Source: Perkinsus olseni
Taxonomy: Eukaryota > Perkinsozoa > Perkinsida > Perkinsidae
Length of the DNA stretch: 64,000 nt
Assembly (NCBI GenBank): GCA_013115135.1
Contig: JABANP010000067.1
Coordinates: 1 to 64,000, forward strand
Reading direction: 5' to 3'
Below the pieces are notes generated by a model, which saw only the letters and a program-made list of their open reading frames with translations, was not told where the DNA came from and searched no databases. Positions 57,041-64,000 of this stretch are shown here, in pieces; positions within the stretch are counted from its first letter, which is position 1, and every line of letters begins with the position of its first letter. The position numbers were made by a program, and so were the translations under genes.

Positions 57041-57205
57041 CTCATTCTTTTCTTGCTCCTTCTCGGCAAGGAGGTCGAGTCGGACCACACTGAGCAACAA
57101 ACCCTTGTCTGCCTCGCGACATACGTCACGTCACTTGAGCTCTGGCTCTTGCTGCGAGAGTTGTGAATGTCGAGTTGCTAATGAATGACAGCCTTTTTTA
57201 TAAAC

Positions 57206-57845
57206 ATGAGGTCCTTCTTCATTGGTACGATCCTCCTAGTCGCTTCTGAAGCCATTGTCGTTAAGAACGATGATGATGCCAAGAAACGCTCCCTAATCAG
57301 AGATTATTCCGTCGTCGGTGCCGAAGAACACGTCGACGGTCGTGCGATGTCACTTCTCGATGATAGTCTCCGTTCCCTCCATCAGCGCGGAAGTACTGGT
57401 GGTAATGGCGGCCATGGTGGCGACGGCGACAACAGCGGTGGCAACGGCGGCCGTGGCGGCAACGGCGACTACAGTGGCGGCAATGGCGGTTACGGCGGCA
57501 AGGGTGGCTACTATGGTGGTGACGGGGGTGATGGCGGCAAGGGCGGCTACTATGGCGGTTACGGCGGTTATGGTGGCTACGGTGGTCACAGGGGTGGCGA
57601 CGGCGGTGACGGCGGCTACGGTGGCTACAGAGGCGGCAATGGCGGTTATGGCGGCAAGGGTGGCTACAGAGGCGGTGACGGCGGTGATGGCGGAAAGGGT
57701 GGCTATAGAGGCGGTGACGGCGGTGATGGCGGCTACGGCGGTGCTGTTGGCGGTAAAGGCGGTTGGCGGCTACGGTGGTTACAGAGGTGGTGACGGCGGC
57801 AACGGTGGCGATAGCTACGGGGACTGCAATCAGTGCCCAGAGTAA
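57206..57845 (+). CDS. Secreted glycine-rich protein 2
   Basis: The start at 57206 gives MRSFFIGTILLVASEAIVVK, 14 of 20 residues identical to gene 1 including the FFIGTILL core; the following NDDDAKKRSLIRD is also shared. From about residue 65 it consists of GG-Y/D/K/R triplets (GGYGGKGGYYGGDGGDGGKG). The longest frame stops at 57793. Dropping one T near 57762 (GGCGGT-T-GGCGGC) continues the Gly pattern to a Cys-containing end, SYGDCNQCPE, with stop at 57843-57845. That second reading keeps the repeat and is more natural, so I give it as the likely end. Tandem paralogue of the gene at 52872; presumed extracellular. Confidence 0.75.
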
Positions 57846-58447
57846 TGAATCTGCGACGAGTATCACATAATGTGTTGCTATATTCTTTTATCACCGAATC
57901 GGTGACACCGATATTTATTTTTCACTCGCAGTCGTGATGAAACTGCTGTGTGCCGCACAGTGTGTGGTAGAATTCTAGGAGTACAATTCTACCTCTAGAT
58001 CTTGTTCGTATCTTGGGGTTCGATTCCGATAGTATGCTCAACCATACTCAACCATCAATTTTTTCGGTCTATATTTAGTCGTGAAGCGACGCCAAAAGAT
58101 CAGCGCCCAATTTTGTGTTGTACGAGAGTGGGGGTTGAGGTTGAAGAGAACAGCATGTCTACGGGGCTCGAGTAGTACTCCTGCTAACCCCAGTAGTACA
58201 CGAATTCTGTGCCTTAGTCTCATGCGAGTCGCGCATTCGAGTTCAATGCGAGTTCAATGTTTACCCACTCTCCGAGTTGCCAAGGCAGTGTTCGGACGAG
58301 GGCAAATCATCAGGCAGATCAATCGGGCGCCGTCGGTGCGAAAGTTCTGTGAATCATTTGACGTGCGGACCGCCCGCGCATTCGGGTGCTTCAACAATCC
58401 CTGTCGTCTAGCATGACGTGGTAGGTTGATGATAAACCTACGGCGTG
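57846..58447. other. Intergenic region
   Basis: No gene recognised; the 111-residue + frame at 58081-58416 has no features. It contains a B-box-like GGTTCGATTCC at 58017-58027. Confidence 0.3.
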
Positions 58448-58500
58448 ATAGACTTAGCTAGTACAGGGTGCCGGCGGCACCCTGTACTAGCTAAGTCTAT
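58448..58500. repeat. Perfect 26-bp inverted repeat with 1-nt spacer
   Basis: Arm 1 is 58448-58473, arm 2 is 58475-58500, with no mismatches. The arms run from ATAGACTTAGCTAGTACAGG inward to GTGCCG. It would form a strong hairpin or cruciform. Confidence 0.95.
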
Positions 58501-58504
58501 TGTC

Positions 58505-58665
58505 TATTGTTTAACAAGGTTAAACAACTCTTGGCTAACAAGGTTAAACAACCTTTGGTTAACAAATACCGTTTGTTTATTTAACGAATATCGTTAAACA
58601 AGGTTCAACAATAATTGGTATCATACCAGGTGGCACCTGGCAGGTGCTGATATCATATCGTGTGC
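58505..58665. repeat. Short repeats with GTTTAAC/GTTAAAC words
   Basis: TAACAAGGTTAAACAAC occurs at about 58511 and 58535 (24-bp spacing), with a degenerate third copy GTTAAACAAGGTTCAACAA near 58593. GTTTAAC-AAG-GTTAAAC is itself palindromic. A further inverted repeat CCAGGTGGCACCTGG follows near 58627. Confidence 0.7.
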
Positions 58666-58723
58666 TGACTACAATGCTCCAAATTGATTTGGAACATAGT
58701 TTAGAAACTTTATTTCGCCACAA

Positions 58724-59050
58724 CTACTCCCCATCAGTGTCGCTCTCACGGCGACGCCGTTCGCGAGTTTCTCGTCCCCGTTGATACGCACGTTGAACGA
58801 AAACAACGTTCTCATTGAGCCTTATTCGTGGAACACATTCGAGCGGCACGCTTGGTCGAATCTCATTGCATGCAGAGTATTCGTACTGCATCGCCGAAGC
58901 CTCCCTCAGATGATATCTTGCATTGGGCAGGGACTCCGGTAAGATCTGTTTCCTGGTAGCGACCCGACGCAAGAGGGATCGTCGAGAGTGAATTAGGAGA
59001 AGCAGAGGTGAAGCGCGCGCTCAGATGTACTCGGGAATTGAGTTTTCCAG
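58724..59050 (-). CDS. Possible small protein or exon, unrecognised
   Basis: An 82-residue frame (58724-58972) ends in a natural-looking basic tail: LNENVVFVQRAYQRGRETRE, then RRRRESDTDGE. Upstream on the same strand MVLENSIPEY reads near 59057. No domain recognised. Could be the last exon of a gene whose other exons I cannot place. Confidence 0.25.
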
Positions 59051-59611
59051 GACCATGCGCCCCAAGCTTTGGCCAGACCACCCACCAGCAAGGAGAACCG
59101 TTAAAGCATGTAAAACATCACTGGCGGATGGACGCTCGACCCAGATGTGGAGGTAACCCACTTCATGGCTATTGACTTGTCAATGGCAAGTCCTCTGTTA
59201 ATGGTGATAAGCTGTCATAGATGGCAGTACCATTTTACCGAAGCTCACTCACTATTTTATGCTCCCAACCTCTGCATCACGGGAATTCCAGAATTTGTGC
59301 TTATCACCTAGACAGCTATTGCTCGAAGATGATGATGGTTGTGGTGCCAGGAGGCGTAGCTATAATGGCACGCATACCGACCGCACGTAATCCTGTCCCC
59401 TTTTGTGTACGAACAGACGCTGACCGAAGGTATCGCAAAGCGTGTCCCAAGCTAAGCTATTGAATAACTCAACGCTATAGTTTACGTAGAAACCATTACA
59501 AACTTCAATCGTATATCTATTGCTTGGTACGTGTTCCGACCGTACTAGTATTTGGTATCCGTACACGGTCTGGTCCTTGAGCTGGTTAATAAGGTTTGGG
59601 CAAACTTCCCC
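59051..59611. other. Intergenic region
   Basis: No gene recognised; CATGGCTATTGACTTGTCAATGGCAAG near 59164 contains a short inverted repeat. Confidence 0.3.
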
Positions 59612-59735
59612 TATATATAACCTTACAATGGTGATGCTTAGCCGGAATTAGCTCGCCCACTGCGGCGAGCGACACAGCCCTCCTTCGTCACGAGGGGGGG
59701 GGCTGCACAAAGGCTTCGTGCAGCTTATTTTTCCT
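59612..59735 (+). ncRNA. Candidate structured small RNA
   Basis: TATATATA at 59612-59619 is followed about 30 bp later by three consecutive hairpins: GCTCGCC/GGCGAGC (59651-59670), AGCCCTCC/GGGGGGGCT (59676-59704) and GCTGCAC/GTGCAGC (59702-59724). The second and third overlap slightly and may alternate. A T-rich run TTATTTTT follows at once. TATA box, dense hairpins and a T-tract are the layout of snRNA-type or polymerase III genes. It matches no RNA family that I recognise. Confidence 0.3.
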
Positions 59736-59833
59736 CTACTATGCACAGGTTCGGTCCCAGCCAACAAGTTGGCCTAGCCAGCAAACGTCAGCTTTGACAA
59801 TGCTCTCGCTCAGTGTGAAAGTTGATCACCTTA

Positions 59834-60558
59834 ATGCCTCGTCAGTTTATCGTTGGAGTTCTGCCTGCCGTTGCTTCGCTTTCGAGTCAACCTCCAGGTA
59901 ACGCGAACGGAGGGATTGCTCCCCGCCATTTCGATTATGTAAGACGGTTGAGCGAATGGCGTTGATCGCGGTGAATGTCCTTCTACTCTCAGCCCTACCC
60001 TCCGCCCCAAAATTTCTCGCTTTTCTCCTATGAGGAGTTCGCCTTCTCCAAAAACCACGATTACAATGTCACCAAGTGTTTCTACTTTGATGAAACAAGG
60101 GACACTAAAATGGGCATCTACGTCGGGGCCAAGAACGTCTACTCATCCTACATCGGGTGCCCCGAGACTAACGTCTGGAATGCTTTTTACGGATCGTAAG
60201 CCGTTTACAACGTGGAGTAGATGCATCGTTGTGAAGTCGCTTCCCATGCTTCAGGTACAATCATGGGCGAGAGCTTGTGAGCTTTAATCTCAAGAAAAGC
60301 TTCTACAGTCGGAATAGTCGCCCACGTGATTGTGACATCTCCCTCTGGGACCCGATCAGGAATTTGAACCAATCTCCATTCCTCGAGGAAAAAAAAAGAT
60401 TGTACTCTGTTCTTGATAGAGGGGAAGACGAGGTTAGCAAGTACAGAGAAGAACTCTGCTTGGCTGTGATTAAGGCCGTCGAGAAACAAATGGGTCCTTT
60501 CATCGGTTTGTGTGATAAGTACTACAGGCTCTTGAAGTATATCAGATATTGGGAATGA
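59834..60558 (+). CDS. Secreted three-exon protein, lineage-specific
   Basis: Exons 59834-59938, 59993-60195 and 60255-60558 join through two clear GT-AG introns (GTAAGA...CTCAG and GTAAGC...TTCAG) into an unbroken 203-residue frame, which supports the model strongly. The N-terminus MPRQFIVGVLPAVASLSSQP is a signal peptide. Exon 2 holds FSLFSYEEFAFSKNHDYNVT and a GIYVGAKNVYSSYIGCPETN stretch with a conserved-looking Cys. Exon 3 contains VSFNLKKSFYSRNSRPRDCD and a helical end, CDKYYRLLKYIRYWE. Resembles other small secreted proteins of this kind of genome; no enzyme motif. Function unknown. Confidence 0.75.
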
Positions 60559-61004
60559 CGAGAAGAGAACCCCCCACTGTTTACAGAACGCGAGCGAACG
60601 AGCGTTCTGATTGGTCACTAGTGTAATGAATCCTGATCGGTACTCAGTCGCCTGCTGATATTTCCGAATTTACAAAGCGCTGGAAGAATATGCTGTTGTT
60701 TTTGATGATGATGATGATGATTCCCTGGAGTTGTCGTGTCTAGCCACACAGATGTTGTGTTCAAATTGTAAGGAGATGTCGTCGGTACCTACACGATGTA
60801 GGTTACTTCATACACAGTTGTAGAAAGAAAACGTTGGTCCGTACGACTGCCCATCTGTGAGGGACTCCAGCTGAGTGAGCTTCATAAACACTTTGGCTGG
60901 AGACAAATAAGTCGCACGCACACCAGAAATGATCCGATTCGACATTAAAGCTCCGATCGCTCCGCAATTGATGAACCCAAATCGCGGGCATTGAAAAAGT
61001 CAGT
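60559..61004. other. Convergent intergenic region
   Basis: 3' side of both the secreted protein (+) and the DDB1-like gene (-). Contains a (GAT)n tract at 60703-60720. No gene. Confidence 0.5.
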
Positions 61005-63190
61005 CTACGCGAAACTATCAACAATCGTCTGAACTTCTTTCACCAACTCCCCGGCCTCCGTACCATCATTCAGAGTATTAGCCGTCTTCATCTGCCGGCA
61101 AGAAAATAGCCACAACTGTTGCCGATGTGCAACTTACAGCCAACTCATCTGCCATCACCAAGAAGAGCTCGAACAGATCACCGTCCACGAAACCTGACGG
61201 GTCCAGTGCGCCGCTGCTGCTATGCAGCGTATTCGAGTCGATCGAACGGAAGAGCTTCCAATCGACTCTGGCATCCACCGAGGGGTCGGCTGAACCTAAG
61301 AGGGCATCCATCACTGCGATATACTCGAGCGAGGTGCTCCCCTTCCTGAACTACACCAGTCCAACAACAACAGCGTCATACGGCAAGAACACTTGCAGCA
61401 TCAGCGCCGTCGAGAACCAGGGCTTTCCCTTTTTCGCTATTCTCACAAATCATTATTTCCAGGAATTTCATGCGAACATCCTAATTTTCGGTCGATTTTC
61501 ACTATCAACCCCGCCGGGAACCACCTCCATCGTGGATCGCCCTCGAGAACCTTCGCTCGCCACTTCCCGCTATACGTTTCACCATCCCCAGACGAACCCT
61601 CTACCGCAGTGACCCACCTTGCTTCTGTATATTAACTTGTATAGCGTGCTGGATCTGCAGCATTCGTTCGACCGCCGAATTTTCGATGCTCTTCAACGAG
61701 ACAAGCGCGCCCTCGATCGTGCATAGGAGGATCTGAGCTGGAGATACTGTTCGTCAATCAGTCGGTGCGCAATCCGACCTGATCGCCCTCCTCGTCCGAA
61801 CGGTTCGGAGTGGTCGTAGCAGACCGAAGGCTGCCAGGACGAATGCAGTTGGTGAGGAGACCCAGATGGAGCTGCCCAACCGTCTGAGAGAATACAACCA
61901 CTGCCGGCTATGAGAAGTCTACAAGAAGCCACCTGAAGGGAGTATCCAGGGGAGCCTGAGTGACTCTTGCCGATCTCTCTTTGCCTGACATCAACAGCAA
62001 ACTATAGTGAAGAGCGCTCCGCCCAAGCATCTTCTCGGGAGTCGTTCCGCGTCATCACTCTGGCCGCAAACTTCAAGAATTCACGAAATTTTGGGGAGTT
62101 TTTCCCATGATCTTGAGCCTGCCTTCTTGAACTCTTGTCCCCAAACATTCATTCCTCGGCAAAGAAAAAACGCCCTCAAAATTACCCACACCAGTGCGAC
62201 ACACCTCCTACACCCGACGTCGGCCTACCTCTCCATAAGGAAAAGATTAAATCGATCATCAGCAACAAGAATCTTCCCATTCGACATGAACTGCAGGGCC
62301 GTCGGCCAGAGAGAGAACTCATAGCGAGCTGAAAGTGTGCAGAATCAGAAAGGTCCATGCCTGTCAGGGGCCTACCTAGCTCCGATAATGATGAGCTTTT
62401 CGAATCGAAGTGCAACAACGTCACCCCTCTTGTCATGTCACCCACCGCCACCTTGTCGCTGACAAAATGTGTCTCCAACAACAACCTGCGGAATGCATCG
62501 CCTACCCCTGAACCTGCATGAAGATGGACGCGATATGGAGATGTCGTTTGGTGACAATCCCCAGTCGGAGACCCCCCTCAGGCTCCTGCTCGACAGCATA
62601 CACCTCCACCACGTTATTTACCGTACCTGGCGATAGCGTAGCAAACTCCCCTCACAGAAATGCAATATTGCTTTGATTTCTCTGTTATTACTGCGACTCA
62701 GGTTGTGAGATTTCGCGTGTGAGGCGATCACTCATGAAGAAACAAGAAATTTATCAGAGACAATTCATTCTTCGCTCGCCTTCTTTATGATAAAAAAAGT
62801 AGACCCCTTCAATAAAGTAATCCTGAATCTCAGAATCGATTCTGCAGATGGTTTATACACGTAAAATGCGGTTCCGGTTCGGAGACCTCAGACAACCGTA
62901 CACAGAAGGAAGGGTTTGTTGCTTCCCTCGTCCACCATTGCCGCCATCTGGTAGGGAACACCGGCAACTTCAATCATGGTCACTCGCTCGCACACCTTCG
63001 AGTCGGCCCCGCCAAGTAGTGACGCTGTCGGCTGAAGACGTGAGATCTCCTCAACTCGCTGCGTCAGAAACTCACATCAATTCTGTAAACTTTCACAAAC
63101 CCCTTTGATGGCTCAGCTTCGTCAATCTCCGGAGGTCGAGCTGGTCCCGGAACAACACACGACCCCACGCAAAGATATCTGACAGGAAAA
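61005..63190 (-). CDS. DDB1-like protein (CPSF-A/DDB1 family), C-terminal part
   Basis: Minus-strand exons match the C-terminal propeller and CPSF-A region of DDB1, the adaptor of CUL4 ubiquitin ligases. In protein order: YLCVGSCVVPGPARPPEIDE with SKGFVKVYRID (63185-63080), like the family's GT--V---E-EP--GRI segment; VNNVVEVYAVEQEPEGGLRL (62610); KVAVGDMTRGVTLLHFDSKS (62450); GKILVADDRFNLFLMER (62290); EYIAVMDALLGSADPSVDAR (61325); GFVDGDLFELFLVMADELA (61190), the hallmark F(I/V)DGDL motif; and a last exon ending GELVKEVQTIVDSFA, stop at 61005-61007. The last intron (61085-61130, GTAAGT...GGCAG) is clear. DDB1 is favoured over SF3B3 or CPSF160 by the C-terminal exon and the RFNLF strand. The N-terminal propellers are missing and should lie beyond 63200 or outside the window. 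Confidence 0.7.
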
Positions 63191-64000
63191 GAGTGAGCCA
63201 CGGGAGTGACTTCTCGTCACCTACACGATACCGCTGTCTCCGGCATCGCCCAGGTCGAAGGTCGCCAGAGAAGAGACCTACAGAGGACGATGGTGATAAA
63301 CGATAGTCTAGGCGACAACCGAACAGATAGCGATGATGGGCCGATAAAAAATTCATTCATAAGAGGCTGCCTCTTAGAGGCATATACTGTGATAATAACG
63401 ATGGACTTCCACTAAGTAGAAAAAATCATTCCAGAATTAACATCCCGAAAAATTTACACGACCTTTCTTCCAAGTGTAGCGAAGAATTTCACAGATTTTC
63501 CAGTCCTAATTCGCCCTCATGCTCCGCCACTCCACAGTGGTCCATTCGATGCAGAGAAAGTATGATAGCATTATGCTCTATTAGCATAGATGGTGATAGC
63601 GTCGTCGTCGCGCTCAGGGACGGAGGGAAGCCAAAAAACTGTAAGAATAAAGGCTTGTACGGCTCACCTCCACAGTGCGGCCCGGTCGTTCATCATCATC
63701 ATCACCCATCATAACATCATCTTCCCGGTCCTCCGCCGGGATCGAGCACACCTCCCGCAGACTCGAACCGTTCACCAAACGCTGGAGGAAACTTCGCCAG
63801 CAAAGGGTTCGGCTGCAGTACTCACCACGCTCGATGATGATGCTCTTCCATCTCCATCGTTATCAGGCCTGCAGCAGAAGAGACGAGATCCCCGGTCGGC
63901 CGCAACCAAACCACCACTCACGTATTCTCCTTATCTGCCAAGCCTTTATGTGCTCCCACCGTGATGGTGGAGACGGCGTAGATATCACCGGTGACGTGTT
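63191..64000. other. Right edge, unresolved
   Basis: Should contain further 5' exons of the DDB1-like gene on the minus strand, but none can be matched. The + frame 63590-63964 is Ser/Pro/His-rich and probably non-coding. (CAT)n tract at 63694-63720. Confidence 0.3.

Noticed and set aside
57297..57866. 189-residue minus-strand frame rich in His and Arg
   Set aside because: Complement of the GGN repeat in glycine-rich gene 2; composition is explained by that repeat.

Overview
The window looks like nuclear DNA of a flagellated, intron-bearing protist. The best fit is an alveolate close to the dinoflagellates, most probably Perkinsus; this is inference, not a database match. Evidence: conserved eukaryotic genes split by many short GT-AG introns (about 40-60 nt), an intraflagellar transport gene, an ER enzyme ending in SDEL, a 22-nt stretch differing at two positions from the dinoflagellate/Perkinsus spliced leader (9631-9652), and many small secreted repeat-rich proteins on both strands. 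Nothing suggests operons.

Layout. 0-4.3 kb: two diverged copies of an unrecognised gene family, the first broken. 4.4-6.7 kb: a BT1-family (folate/biopterin transporter-like) gene. 7-9.2 kb: two unrecognised genes. 9.6-9.9 kb: the spliced-leader-like motif and a 34-bp minisatellite. 11.6-12.4 kb: a small secreted protein (-). 15.6-28.05 kb: one very large gene for IFT144/WDR19 (+), traced by about 30 exon anchors. 28.8-33 kb: a divergent pair, an intronless subtilisin-like protease (-) and a five-repeat secreted protein (+). 33.7-34.7 kb: an unrecognised protein (-). 35.7 kb: a displaced copy of one IFT144 exon-intron-exon segment. 37.9-40.2 kb: a UreH/NiCoT-like membrane protein and a basic hypothetical protein. 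40.5-44.2 kb: ER alpha-glucosidase I (GH63) with an extra cysteine-rich exon. 44.4-51 kb: three ADF/cofilin copies on the - strand, the last apparently dead, interspersed with a cysteine-rich mucin-like protein. 52.8-57.8 kb: two secreted glycine-rich paralogues flanking a decayed LINE-type retroelement. 58.4-59.7 kb: a perfect 26-bp inverted repeat and a candidate structured small RNA. 59.8-60.6 kb: a three-exon secreted protein. 61-63.2 kb and beyond: a DDB1-like gene (-), cut by the window edge or with unresolved 5' exons.

The housekeeping genes cover cilium assembly (IFT144), ER glycoprotein trimming (glucosidase I), actin turnover (cofilins) and ubiquitin-ligase/DNA-damage functions (DDB1-like). 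The accessory genes are dominated by secreted or surface proteins, as expected for a parasite that remodels its surface and secretes proteases. A recurring technical point is that at least seven otherwise coherent genes carry single-base frame breaks. Two of these lie in strongly conserved genes, so residual sequencing indels are as likely as real decay.
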